A stretch of DNA of 64,000 bases from Balanoglossus misakiensis (taxonomy: Eukaryota > Hemichordata): the NCBI GenBank assembly GCA_040954595.2, contig CM082577.2:15004001-15068000 (forward strand), written 5' to 3'. Below the pieces are notes generated by a model. That model had not been told where the DNA came from and made no database searches. It saw only the letters and a list, made by a program, of their open reading frames with translations. Position 1 is the stretch's first letter, and each line of letters begins with the position of its first letter. Of this stretch, positions 1 through 11,304 are shown one piece after another. The translations under genes and the position numbers were made by a program.

Positions 1-264
1 TACTACTGGATGTCATTTTATCGAAATGATTTACTTTGGCGTGCTTAGTCATTCTAACGTAGGCCTGCATCAATTTAGACATACCAATTGGATTAGCATT
101 GGCCAATTTCATATCTCGTATGTTTAAGAGCAAATCACATGTTTAGTCGCATAGCTGCAGTTATGGCGTTTAGAGAAACAGAACGAACGGCTCCGTCACT
201 CTCCAATGTTGCAGTTCCAGAAAGCGTATCACCATCCCACAAATTATTCCCCTTTCCTCGTCAC
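1..264. other. Left edge: intron or unplaced coding sequence
   Basis: No exon can be placed with confidence here. After the in-frame TGA at about 261-263 (minus), the same frame stays open for roughly 40 codons, including a WDGDTLSGTATLESDGAV run, before another stop near 140. It has no convincing acceptor or REJ match. The remainder to base 1 shows nothing recognisable. Confidence 0.4.
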
Positions 265-478
265 AGTTGATCAGTGAATGTAATTTTCACTGAATTGGAA
301 GGCGTACCTGTTGTCGGGGATATCTGGCAAACACCGTTGTACGGAGGCAAGTTGGTGATGAACTCGATGAATGAATAGCCTGTGGCGTAACCTTGGCGAC
401 TTCCGTACAGTCCGAGACGAAATTTACGGCCGGCTTCGAGAGAGTTTGGCAAGAAGCTGATCCCAGTCTTCTGGATAC
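265..478 (-). CDS. REJ-domain exon (last exon visible, donor uncertain)
   Basis: The exon starts after a TTTAG acceptor with two bases that complete a Gly codon from the previous exon (phase 1). It reads GIQKTGISFLPNSLEAGRKF and continues with a YATGYSFIEFITNLPPYNG stretch and CQISPTTGTPSNSVKITFTD. The NGxCxxxPxxGT pattern is the typical middle of the REJ module of polycystins and the sea urchin receptor for egg jelly. The end is unclear. A good donor (CAG then GTACGC) would end the exon at 308, but the REJ-like residues continue past it to about 265, where a weaker GTGACG donor sits just before an in-frame TGA. I favour the longer form because it keeps the conserved SPTTGT-TFT run. The gene continues beyond the left edge. 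Confidence 0.72.
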
Positions 479-1080
479 CTAAATGGATCAGTTGAATAAT
501 TTAAAAGAAATCAAAATTGTGTATAATTGCATGAAAATGCTTCGACTATTTAAATGGCGATGATCGTCTTATGCGCATGTGCATACAACCAATCCAAAAT
601 GTATGCAAATTTTGCGTTCGACACATTCAAAAAGTGGACTACCTTCGCTTCCTTCCATAATTCATGCGCACCGTACAAATATACTTTAGTTTTGTCCCTT
701 CTTTTCCCCCAAATTGCTGTCTTTTCCCGATCTCCGACACAGACTATGGTCACCACTATCTTGTCTGTTGTAGGTACAGCACACTGCCTTATGGCATTGA
801 CTCTATACACTTTTTGTAACCATAGTCTCTGGTTTGGTACTGGAGCACAAGACGATCGCGCCCTTTAAGAGTAATCACGAAGTCAGGGCACTATTAGTGC
901 CGACACCATATACATCTACGGACAGAAATGTGTCCACTGGACAAAAGTAACGGTAAACTGAAGCTTGCCCTCTATGTACATTTTACAGAAATATCCAAAT
1001 ACACAACATATGTTAATGTTATGAAATACTAGTACCCCATTAATGGTTCGTGCACAGAGTACGCAAAAAATGTAAATTAC
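479..1080 (-). other. Intron between REJ exons
   Basis: This 602-bp phase-1 intron starts with GTAATT after an ACAG exon end and finishes with ATTTAG. The 104-codon plus-strand ORF at 554-868 and the overlapping minus ORF have no protein-like features, and I treat them as chance. Confidence 0.7.
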
Positions 1081-1256
1081 CTGTAGATGTCGAGTCCTGG
1101 AAGTTGGGAACAGGGTAATAGTTGCCATCATTCTCATCGCGAACATGTAAGGACCATTGGTAAGACAACCTGACGCCTTGTGAACAACTCAAGCATTCGC
1201 CTTGATAAGACAATGTACCAGTCGGGTTGACTTTGCCTCCACAGTTCGTCTTGCAG
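1081..1256 (-). CDS. REJ-domain exon, 176 bp
   Basis: After a TTTTAG acceptor, one base completes a Ser codon begun in the previous exon (phase 2). The exon reads SCKTNCGGKVNPTGTLSYQG and then ECLSCSQGVRLSYQWSLHV. The cysteine-rich CxxNC / NPTG / CxxC / YxWSL pattern is the characteristic core of the REJ module of polycystin-1 relatives. It ends at ACAG before GTAATT in phase 1, matching the next exon at 478. Both junction phases agree with the neighbours, so this is a real internal exon despite its small size. The REJ region is extracellular and precedes the autoproteolytic GAIN/GPS region in known family members. Confidence 0.85.
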
Positions 1257-2038
1257 CTAAAACACAAATGATAATCTTGAAATTCTATGTGCATTTTCAT
1301 AAATGACAAGGAATATTATGTTGTCCAATCAATCGCGTTGTATCATTGGCATTTAAGAAAAAAATATGTTAACTATTCTTGCGATTTCTAAGTAAAAGGT
1401 TCGCTGCTATTAGTAATTACACTTATATCAGAATGGGATAAGCTTGAGTCGTGTTTTGGAAAGGGGCTTTACAATGGAAAAGCGTAAATCGAGTTCAGAG
1501 GGAGGATGATTTTTGTTTCAGCTGGAGCTTGTGTGTTCACTGCCCGAGTTGTTTTCCGATCGCACTTCAAAATGAAACAGTACAACTAGTTCCTGCAAGA
1601 GTGCTTAATTCGCCGGGACATCTGCAAATAGGGCGTTGTGAAGTGAAATCAGGCAATTCCATTTTTATCTATTACAGGACGCAATGACATGAATCAAAGG
1701 TCTGACAACATTTATGATTTGGATATGTAGGTCTTTTATACTGTTGAAATTAACAACTTCTACTCTTAGACTACTAACGTGATCGATTGGCTGCGTACGT
1801 GTTTTATAAAAACAGGTTGACATGAAGTACAGACATGTCCAGCTGACCAACTTTCTGACGGAGAACTTCAAATGTAATGAACCCAAGTCATCACTCGGTC
1901 AATTTTCTTTTCCCTGCAATTTACCGTTTGTAAGTAAATTTATATTATGTCTGATTCATGTAATTGCTAAAATCCGTATTGTATACTAGTAATCCGTCAG
2001 CATCATACATAGCACATACAACAGAGCATAAATCTCAC
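1257..2038 (-). other. Intron, phase 2
   Basis: This 782-bp intron has a GTGAGA donor after AAG and a TTTTAG acceptor. The 73- to 78-codon ORFs at 1451-1687 (plus) and 1665-1886 (minus) show no domain resemblance and no splice support. Nothing else is recognisable. Confidence 0.7.
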
Positions 2039-5000
2039 CTTACAGAAATAGACGGTGGCATTCCCTCCACAAGTTCAATTTCTTGGTCAAAATCACCTTG
2101 ACGTTCATTCGCTGACACAACTACCTTGAAGATATACGTAGTATTGACATGCATTAGTAGTGTGTCAAAGGAGATGATTCCATTGTGGTAGTCAATTCGA
2201 CCAGGGCCGTGGCTGAAACACCCGCCGTTATCAACGTCAGGTTCAGGCGTTGGAACTGTTTCGTCTAAGTCATTCCCCACCATCGGGAAAGTTTCTCCTT
2301 CCCGTCGACAAAACCACACGAACTGCAAACCGCTTTTATCCGCCGGGTTTTCTGCATCGGGGTCAAAGGTGAGCGTCAGGGCATCGAGTTCAAGAGCGGA
2401 GCCGTATCCGACGGGCCGTCCGCTGCCACCAACGATGCTGACGCTGAGAGGAGAGGAGGCGAGCAGAAGATAAGCAACACTTTCGCCTGCAGTGTTGTAT
2501 TCTCCCACCATGGAAACCGTGAGATGAACTTTGTATATGGCTGTTGGAAGACATCTTGCCACAATAACCAGCTCGGTACCATTGTCTTGAAGAGCGAGGC
2601 CAATATCATTACCCAGGTCGTCGATCTCATACAAACTCCAAGTGAAATTGGTAATCGACGTCTTCATGCAGTCCAGAGTGACCAGTGACCTGACGACGAT
2701 AGTTTGTGATCTTTGTTCTACTCTGGGATTTTGAAAAGTTTCACCGCCGTCTTTGATTGCGACGCTGGGAGCATTACAAGGTAGACCATCGACATCTATG
2801 GCCAAAGACACCGACGGGCTTGATACAAAGTTTTCAGCGGTGACAGTAACAGCGTATATGCCGCCACTCCCGAAGGAGTGTTGACATTGCAGTTGGTTTC
2901 CGTAGCCATCTTGCTTATCAAAACTGGCGTACGTGCTCATCTGCATACAGTAATAGGGACCAACAACCAATTTTGTCGAGCCGTCATTGAAATCCCAGAG
3001 AGAGCAAGCGTGGAGGTAGTCATTGCCCATGTTGAGGGTAAAGTTGACGACTTCATTGACCATAGGTTCATAGTTGGTAGCGGTTACTTGCAGAGTTTCT
3101 GGGACTGGCTCAATCAAATAGACCGTCCTTTCCTTGATCTGAGTGTTGACCGCATTTTCGACAGTGAGTCTGACGGAGTACGATCCTGGGTTCTCATAGA
3201 CGTGCGATGTTGTATTTCCGGTTCCGGTGGTGCCATCTCCGAACAGCCAGCTGTATGTTAGATTGCTGCCGCTGAACATATTGGCGGTAAACTGTGTCAC
3301 GTTCGCGAATGGAACGTGGTTTCTGAATGGGCCGTATGCTATATGATAGGTGTCGTTGGTTGGCCAGAATCCAATGATGAGGCCGATGACTCTGATGTCT
3401 TCATAGACCTCAACCACCACAGAATAACTGGCATAAGAAACCATATTCCATATATTGACTTGAACGTCGTAGGAACCAATACTGGTGTAATTATGCACAA
3501 ATATGTTGGTTTCGGTCAGGGTCACCTCTTCTGCCGGAATGAAAGTACCATCCCCAAAATACCATTCGATGGTGGGTGCACTTGGAGGACCGAACAAGGG
3601 CACGGTGTTTAGCTGAAATGTGACTAGAGCCACGTCATCTACAATTATCACTGGGGATTCCGGTGTTAACACCAAGTGGTACGTGTCCTCTTGAACAGTG
3701 ATCGCAAAGGGTAACATGGCGGTTACCGAGCTGTACACGTTGAAGGCAGTAACGTTAGGCGTGAATTGTCCCGCTTCTCCCCAACAGTGTGTGAAAATGA
3801 TGACGTCACCCGCGTCCGAAGTGGCAGTAGCACTTTCGCCGTCTCCAAAATCGATATTGATAGTAACATGAGTGCCGTTGATGACGGTGGCATTGATGTC
3901 CGTGCAGTTGCCGGTGTCTGCCAGATTTGTGGCTGTGCTAACCACAACATCATCGATCCTGTTAAGTACCATCATTTCCGTAGTAAATGCCATCGAACTG
4001 ACCAAATTAAAACAGTTGACGGACACAGTGAACGTGCCTGCCACATTGTACCAATGCGAAAGTAGCACTGGCACCGTTAATGTGATTGGGACATTGTTCA
4101 TAGATAACATGGGCGATCCATCTCCGAAATCAACTTCCACTGTCATATCGTCAGGTGGCTGTACTCCAGAATCGAGAGTGACCATGAAAAACGCTTCATC
4201 GGGACTGCGAATTGTGTCGTTCAATTTGGCGAACTGAAGCCCTTGAACCGGATAAATGATTATTACCTTTCTGCTTATGGTTTCAACGTCGATGAGGTTT
4301 TCAGCGCTACCAGTTATAGAATACTCGCCAATTTCAGTGTATGTATGCTCGACGGTAAACTCCCTTGCTTTGTTCTTGTACACAGACTCGACACCTCCGT
4401 CGCCGAAGTCTAACTCAAACGTGATCTTAGATCCAGCGCTCACTTTCAGCTGAAAAGTCATCGTCATGTTAATACCTCCAGTGACATTCTCAGCGTATCC
4501 TGCCGTGTCTAACACCATACGCAAGTCGCGAATTGGAATGACCACGGCAATCTCAAAGACGGCCGATTCGTTGTTCATCTGGTTTTTGACCATGACGCTG
4601 CAGGTGTAGTTTCCCGATTCCGCGTACTGGTAGTCGATTGTCGGGAAGCGCCACTCCATGGCGCCCGTGTCGTCGCCGAAATCAAAATAATACAGGACGT
4701 GATCGCCGCTTGTCTTGGTCGCCGTTAGAGTGATGGAATTGGCCCTAGAGTCCAGCTCTGCTGAAAGTGAGACTCCACTAACAGGTTCTGTGGCTATCTG
4801 TCTTTCATGCACTGAGATGAGGTGAGTTGTGGAGAAGATGGAATTTTTCTCACTGCCGCCACAAAATGTGCTGGTGTCGTTCGCGCACTGGATATTACAT
4901 TCAGTGTCACTCAGCTGAGTATTTGACCCATAGTCGTTGCCACAGAAACACTGACTGCCTTCCCTGAGCGCGGCAAATTTATAATTGTCGTATCGGCAAC

Positions 5001-5111
5001 TATGGCGGCACGTTTCAGGGGTGATAGCCTGTATGTAGGTCGGTGAAATGGAAAATTCAGGAAATGCGATGTTTTCCGCGTAACACCCAATATAGTGAGT
5101 CTCAACGTAGC
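2039..5111 (-). CDS. Large exon: WSC domain, seven PKD repeats, start of REJ
   Basis: This single exon of 3073 bp encodes about 1024 residues without a stop. It starts after TTGAAG in phase 1. Residues about 1-95 form a WSC domain with eight cysteines (YIGCY, ETCRHSC, CFCGNDYG, ECNIQC, FCGG). Residues about 105-780 carry seven PKD (Ig-like beta-sandwich) repeats, recognised by their FGDG loops: FDFGDD, LDFGDGG, VDFGDGS, IDFGDGES, WYFGDGT, WLFGDGT and WDFNDGS. Residues about 780-1024 begin the REJ module (CNAPSVAIKDGG, FTWSLYEID, SSPLSVSIVGG, LQFVWFCRREGE). There are many N-X-S/T sites, as expected for an ectodomain. WSC domains bind carbohydrate in other proteins. PKD arrays serve as extensible adhesion or mechanosensory stalks. 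It ends AAG before GTGAGA in phase 2. Carrying the PKD array in one giant exon recalls the very large PKD-repeat exon of vertebrate PKD1. Confidence 0.92.
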
Positions 5112-5633
5112 CTTCAATTGAGGAGAAAAGACGCTGTTGTTAGTTCACAAGAGAAATATTATGGAGTTTGTTAGGGAAACAAAAACTATTGTTATAGAAA
5201 CGGGTTAAAACATGTATCCTCTAGTCGAACCATAGAAATCGGAGGGTCTGGCCAACGTTTATACGATGGAAAGCTTTGTGAATCAAGTAAGTCATATATT
5301 TTCGCGACACGATCCCATATGGCTGGCAGATTGTAATAGCGGTATATGGTGGTTTGCATATAAATATGGGGTTTGAAAACAATCGTGATGAGGGCCTTTT
5401 ATCTGTCTGCGTGAAAAAGGCGTCGAATACTATTTAGAACGTCTCTTTTTTTACCTAATAGGTCAGGTGGATTAAAGTGTCGAGAATTATAATAATAATA
5501 CGTAAAAAAACTAAATCATGTTTGTTTTATCATCAATAAAATACATTTAACTCAATTAGTATTAATTTTGACATGAAAATTAAAGAAAACGTCTGTTCGA
5601 ACAGAAAAAAACATCTACTTCTTCTACACTTAC
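5112..5633 (-). other. Intron, phase 1
   Basis: This 522-bp intron has a strong GTAAGT donor and a pyrimidine-rich acceptor ending TTGAAG. It contains no other recognisable feature. Confidence 0.8.
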
Positions 5634-6344
5634 CTCTAATGTATTCATGTGTAATTGTATCTATGTCGATTAGATCGTCCCAGAACTTGAGATCGTCCAA
5701 GAGGAACTTGCCATATGTTGCTGTAAATCGGTCATTAGCCTGGCCAACATAGAAATCGGGATAGGGCTCTACTGCATCAAGAGGTTCCAAGTAAGGTCTG
5801 GTCGTCCCCTCCACATCGTAACCGGCACATGCGCCGTCGATGTACACGTGGATACCCGTGACTATGGACCAGGTGAACGTCACGTGACTCCATATGTTGA
5901 TTTCCAACTCGAACACCAGGGACCATTTACTGGATTCAAACGCTGCCCCAACCTCGAAGACATTTTGAGGTCCCGCGGAGCTGTTGGCGTTCAAACGAAA
6001 ATAAAAGCCGTTAGAGGAGCATCGATGGCCCCCTCGCGACAAAATATACAGATCGCTGTCTTTACCACTGATGTTCAGGGATGGAGACATCCACGTGGAT
6101 ACCGTCAGGCCGCTGTCACAGTAAGACATGTCTTTGATGCACCAATCGCTATCGTGTTTGAGGGCGATCTTCTGTCCGTTGCCGTCAAGATGGACAGCCT
6201 CGTCCACAACACCAGGCACGATGTCTTCTTGATAAAGTTTGTATGCTGTGCCAATGTTGGTGTCTGGTGTGTAACCTTCAATGGTTCTGTTGTCCGCCGA
6301 CAGAGAGTCCATCGTCCAATGGAAAAACTCAACATTAATCTCAT
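5634..6344 (-). CDS. Second LamG/concanavalin-like exon
   Basis: This symmetric phase 1-1 exon of 711 bp (237 codons) starts after a TTTCTTGTCAG acceptor and ends before GTAAGT. The product has the LamG/pentraxin-like jelly-roll signature: FHWTMDS at the start, a VHLDGNG strand, SGLTVSTWM, FYFRLNANS, WSHVTFTWSIVTGIHVYIDG, FYVGQANDRF and the closing LLDDLKFWDDLIDIDTI. A pair of cysteines (DWCIKDMSYC) may form a disulphide. Such domains bind glycans, often with calcium, at the cell surface. The symmetric phase fits exon shuffling or tandem duplication of the preceding LamG exon. The longer ORF tail after GKCRRS is intron sequence. The antisense ORF at 5848-6348 is a shadow of this exon. Confidence 0.9.
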
Positions 6345-7829
6345 CTGACAAGAAAGAAAAAGGATGGAAATTTGTTTTCAGTTATAGTGAGGTTGTACAT
6401 GAAATTTAGGAGTGTGTTTTGATTCGTCGTCTGTTCTCGGTGTGGCAAATTTTATTGGCGTCTGTCTTTTATTTTGAAATTATTTTTTTACAAAGCTTGG
6501 CTGCAATGCCACGTTGAACCCATGGGGGAGAAGTGTTACTAGCGAGAGAGGTTTACTCCAGTTTTACATCCTAACATTTCTGTATGAATCGTGAATCTCT
6601 AAAATTCCATTCAACAGCATTCCTATACGCTGTACGCTATATTTTATTTCAGTACACTGAACTAATACTGGTTCAACACAACACAACACAACACAACACA
6701 ACACAACACAACACAACACAACACAACACAACACAACACAACACACTACAACACAACACAACACAACACAACACAACACAACCCCTCACAACACAACACA
6801 ACACACCACAACACTACAACACAGTACAACACAACACAACACAACACACCACACCACACCACACCACACCACACCACACCACACCACACCACACCACACC
6901 ACACCACACCACAACACAACACAACACAACACAACACACCACACCACACCACACCACACCACACCACACCACACCACACCACACCACACCACACCACACC
7001 ACACCACAACACAACACAACACACCCCACCACACCACACCACACCACACCACAACACAACACAACACAACACAACACAACACAACACACCCCACCACACC
7101 ACACCACACCACACCACAACACAACACACCACACCACAACACAACACAACACAACACAACACAACACACCCCACCACACCACACCACACCACACCACACC
7201 ACACCACACCACACCACACCACACCACAACACAACACAACACAACACAACACAACACACCACACCACACCACACCACACCACACCACACCACACCACACC
7301 ACACCACACCACACCACACCACAACACAACACAACACAACACACCCCACCACACCCCACCACACCCCACCACACCACACCACACCACAACACAACACAAC
7401 ACAACACAACACAACACAACACAACACAACACAACACAACACAACATAACACAACACAACACACTACAACACAACACAACACAACACAACCCCTCACAAC
7501 ACAACACACCACACCACACCACACCACACCACACCACAACACAACACAACACAACACAACACAACACAACACACCCCACCACACCCCACCACACCACACC
7601 ACAACACAACACAACACAACACAACACAACACAACACAACACACTACAACACAACACAACACAACACAACCCCTCACAACACAACACAACACAACACACC
7701 ACACCACACCACACCACAACACAACACAACACAACACAACACAACACAACACAACGCAACGCAACACAACACAACACAACACAACACAACACAACCACTC
7801 TTGCTAATAGATCATGACAATAGTCTCAC
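6345..7829 (-). other. Intron carrying a 1.1-kb A/C-only satellite
   Basis: This phase-1 intron of 1485 bp lies between the two LamG exons. The donor is GTGAGA and the acceptor is preceded by a good pyrimidine tract. About three quarters of it is the pentanucleotide satellite listed separately. The remaining 330 bp next to exon 5634-6344 is unremarkable. Confidence 0.85.
6674..7795. repeat. AACAC/ACACC pentanucleotide satellite
   Basis: About 1.12 kb is built from two 5-mers, AACAC and ACACC, arranged in alternating blocks. The plus strand is almost free of G and T. All frames are therefore open, which produces spurious long ORFs of His-Asn-Thr-Gln type (plus) and Cys-Val-Leu type (minus). 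A marker segment containing CACTACAACAC and later AACCCCTCACAAC recurs three times (near 6744, 7461 and 7641), showing larger duplications inside the array. In the sense (minus) strand of the host gene the ACACC blocks read GGTGTGGTGTGG. Confidence 0.95.
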
Positions 7830-8459
7830 CATAGACATATGCAAAAAGGTAAATATCAGTCTCTGACACAGTTTCCTCCACAAATTTAATGTCGTCAATC
7901 AGAAAGCTTGGATTGGTTGAACCAGTGAACGGATCGCGTCCAATGATCAACGACGTAAACCCGTCGCTCGCCAGATTTCCATTTCCGCCATCTTGTCGGT
8001 CCAAAGTACTCCAATGGATACCATTCACATAAACTATGACATTCACGGTGTCCCACGTGAAGGTTATATGCCGCCAGTCGTAGGCACTGGGCGCTTTGGC
8101 GCGAAACGACCATTCCCCGTCGTCTGCCGACAAAAGTGTGAATTCAACAAAAACGCCGTCATACTCGAACCGGAAACCTCTTGACGTGGACGGGTTATCG
8201 TAATTAGATATGATCACACAATCAGTCTTTGAATGTCGCTGGAACCAAAACGACAGTGTAAAGCCCGTCGGACAGCGTAGGGTGCTTCCGATACAAGCCG
8301 TGTTGTCGAAGTCTGCGGAGAGCCACGCCCCAGTTGCATCCAGAAGTGCCCCTTGCGATTTGCGAGCTGCAGCCAGCTGAACATATCCATGCATCTCCAT
8401 TGCAGCGTCACCAACCATGTAGCCGCCAGAAGTCTCATCCATTGGCAAATGGAGACGTT
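7830..8459 (-). CDS. First LamG/concanavalin-like exon
   Basis: This symmetric phase 1-1 exon of 630 bp (210 codons) follows an ATTTTCATTTCAG acceptor and precedes GTGAGA. It encodes a LamG/pentraxin-like domain: LHLPMDETSGGYMVGDAAME at the start, LSADFDNTACIGSTLRCPTG, FTLSFWFQRHS, GFRFEYDGVFVEF, WRHITFTWDTVNVIVYVNG, LIIGRDPF and FLIDDIKFVEETVSETDI. Two cysteines (TACIG, LRCPTG) could pair. The first codon is split and needs one base from an upstream exon, so this is not the first coding exon. The signal-peptide exon at 61242-61326 supplies a G, giving Glu. It is extracellular and probably glycan- or matrix-binding. The ORF beyond 7830 is intron. Confidence 0.9.
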
Positions 8460-8509
8460 CTGAAATGAAAATTATACAGGTATATATGAGCATCTAATCG
8501 ACGCCCCAT

Positions 8510-8770
8510 TGTGGCTGCATGTTGCAATTTGAACAAGTGTTATATTAAACGGGTACCCAACCGATAAACTGATGCAAACACAGGTAGATCAATGGGGATG
8601 ATTGTGAAAGACAAGGAGCCGTTTAATCAGCTTTCATAGCAAGAGTACAAAACTATCATTGTATGTGTCGCCAAGAGATGGCAAACTGATGTAAACACAG
8701 ATAATATGGCTCAATGGGGATGATTGTGAAAGATGCGGAGACGATTTATGTGTTTTATTGTGGAAAAAAA
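8510..8770. repeat. Short tandem duplication and dispersed repeat
   Basis: Two degenerate copies of a segment of roughly 120 bp share AAACTGATG, AAACACAG and CAATGGGGATGATTGTGAAA. The unit, including its CATGTTGCAATTTGAACA start and CGCCAAGAGATG, recurs in diverged form at about 45001-45170. Confidence 0.6.
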
Positions 8771-9668
8771 CGCATGTGAAATTCAGCAGCTCATGGGGAT
8801 TTCATTCATGACAAACGAGAAAAGACGCTAGACTGTAAATTAACCACGACAACATATTTGAGGTCTGGAAGTCTTTAGAAAGTTATTTGCGAAAACTTGC
8901 CAGAATTTCTTTTCACGCCTCGCCATTCTTGAATCTATACAGGGCGGTCAATACACAAAATGGAAATAACTCACTCGTTCGTACACTTGTATGACCATAA
9001 ATTTATGTTAGTAAAGGAGTGTAAATAATGCGAAAAGTGGCAGCGCGTGGGACTAGTAACACTGCTGTGAATGTATTCCATAACATACACTGTATCTATG
9101 GCATGTGTGCGTGTGAGGCATTTGTCAGTATAGGGCGCATCTCAAGAGATTGTGACATGTCTTTGAGGTAATATGTACAAGCAAGCTGCACATTCCCGTA
9201 CAGCTCTTGTAGCTTTGTGGATACAATTCGAAACAGCATACTTAATTCGTATGAATGCCACGTCAAGTACAAAAGAACAACATTCCAAGCGATCGAAACA
9301 CAAGGTATCCTCTGCCCGTATGCTGGTATACGCAGCAAAGAAGGGTGAACAGAAAAGGACGTTTATCATTGAAAAGTTAGGATGCATAAAACGGATTGCA
9401 CACAAGAGTAACTCATTGACTTCATAGCTTCACACCATGGTTTGTCGTTGCAGAAGTGGTTTGGAAAGAGAGCAGTGGTCAATCAGGGATGTTTGTCATT
9501 GTTTGAACACCATACAGTACAATGCAACTTTGACTTTCAAACTATTTACCCGATTACCGGCATTGCATAATGTACCCAAGGTTAGGCTACAGTGAGAAGC
9601 GCCATCAACATTGTTTTCTGAGTTACCGCTGTCATTCGTTTTGTATTGACCATAAATTATACAGCCAA
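8771..9668. other. No recognisable feature
   Basis: This is intron sequence of the putative giant intron. Overlapping ORFs of 80-87 codons on both strands at 9096-9427 have no protein-like pattern. Confidence 0.5.
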
Positions 9669-10421
9669 AGGGACCGTTCAGTTCTTACGGCCAGGGGGAG
9701 GGGGGGGGCGGCAAAATCCAGGAGGGGTTACTTAAATTTTGAAGTCCAAAGGGGCGGGGTCATCTGTTTTTTTTAAACGTTTAGGGGGGGGGTCACATAC
9801 TTTTGCCACCGAACTTTTGCTTTTCAGTCCACAAAATTGCAGTTTCGCGCCCTTTATTTTACAAAATTTTCTATTGTGGGATGGGGACACCCCCTCCCAC
9901 ACCCACCCCTTCATTCTCCGCCACATTTCATTTTTTGGCAAAAAGTAAAATTGGTCCTCCCAAACATTGAGAAAATTTGCTTTCGAGTTATTAAAAATGC
10001 AACTTTGAGCTACATATTTTACAAAAATTTCTTATGTGGGAGGGGACACCCCCTCCCACGCCCATCCCCGCCACTTTTCTTGTTTTACCAGTTCTAGCAA
10101 CTATTGTATTGACTTGTCATTTTATTTTGTTCGTAGATTTCTTTATTGCAATGATGATATATATACCGGTACTTCAATTACTTTAAGAAATTTATAATTG
10201 AGGTGTGAGCATCATTCCCTTTATTGCATACGGTGTACATAGGATCAGGACGGCGAATGTTTTCAGCGGGGGGGGGGGTCATCATATTTTTGGGTCTGTC
10301 AAAGGGGTGTCGTCATTTTTTGGTGCTGGGTGAAAGGGGGGGGGGGTCGGCCTGATTTTGAAAACCGATGACACAAACTTGCCGCCCCCCCCCCCTCAGC
10401 CGTAAAAACTGAACGGTCCCT
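9669..10421. mobile_element. TIR element with G-rich ends
   Basis: The ends are inverted copies: AGGGACCGTTCAGTTCTTAC at the left, and the complement of AGGGACCGTTCAGTTTTTAC at the right. Poly-G/poly-C tracts lie just inside. The interior holds two tandem copies of about 180 bp, each with a GGGGACACCCCCTCCCAC box. There is no coding capacity, so it is non-autonomous. No clear target duplication is left, and I cannot assign a superfamily. Confidence 0.75.
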
Positions 10422-11304
10422 AATACAAATATTATGGAAACTTGTCCTGGGTGACATTCAAAATATTTACCGGAATGCTATAGCCTAATCTATGGTTCGG
10501 GTTGATGCTATTATTTTTTATTTTTTAATCAAAAATCGATTTTGTTGTATATCATTGTCATTATCAAAACTAAAAAGTGTCAGAAATAAAAGTTCCGTAT
10601 TGATGATCGAAAGTCACGCCGATGAATGTTAACACGAGTGCACAGTGACAAGACAAATATCGTGCATTGCAGTGAATACAGTTCCCATTGGGTAGTTAAA
10701 AAATAAAACATCCGTAAATTCGTGATGACCTGTATTTTTATTAATTATTTATTTGGTATAAGCTCCGTATGCAAGTTAAGAGGCCGGTTTTAGCTCTATT
10801 GAGTATTTAGCTTCGCTGTATTGGACTCTCGTCCAATCAGAATGGCGGATGGTAGCATGAGCCAATATTTCGAGTATATGGCTGTAGTGTGTATTACAAT
10901 AGGCCTATCTTAGATAGGTCGGAATGGAGAGGTCATTCCTTTTATTTTAGGACGCATCAGCTGCTTGTCTTTTCTATTATATTGGACAAATTCGGATTGT
11001 TTTATCACTTCAAAAATTGAAGACGCCGAACTATAGTTTCCCTGTGCCTATTTGGATTTGCCCTACGCTTCTGTAGTCTAATGCAATAACAAGATAACCG
11101 TACTTACAAAATCACGCTTCCAAAAAAAACACCGTGAGAGAATTCATCACCTGCATTTCAGTTTGTCTGCATTCATTGACCTGAGACTCTTTCTCTCTGC
11201 ATGCACACAGACGTTGCACTGCATTCTTTGACTAATTAGTGTGACGTAATGCTAAAAGCAAGATTCTGATTGGGTAGTAACTGATATGCATATTTCACTC
11301 ACAG
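10422..11304. other. Upstream flank of the exon-like array
   Basis: No gene is visible. A CCAATCAGAATGGCGG stretch near 10836 combines a CCAAT box with an ATGGCGG (YY1-like) motif and could belong to a plus-strand promoter. This is a guess. The last 80 bp are the conserved upstream block of exon module A. Confidence 0.35.

Noticed and set aside
2878-4453. Several plus-strand ORFs of 65-127 codons
   Set aside because: All lie antisense within the WSC-PKD-REJ exon and are shadows of it.
5848-6348. 166-codon plus-strand ORF
   Set aside because: It is antisense to the second LamG exon, which has clear domain motifs and matching splice phases.
6584-7807. 407-codon plus-strand ORF and 223- to 350-codon minus-strand ORFs
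   Set aside because: They exist only because the A/C-only satellite has no stop codons in most frames. Composition is pure 5-mer repeat and the locus is an intron.
7804-7829. Extension of the LamG ORF to a stop at 7804
   Set aside because: A GTGAGA donor at 7829 and the phase of the next exon show this is intron.
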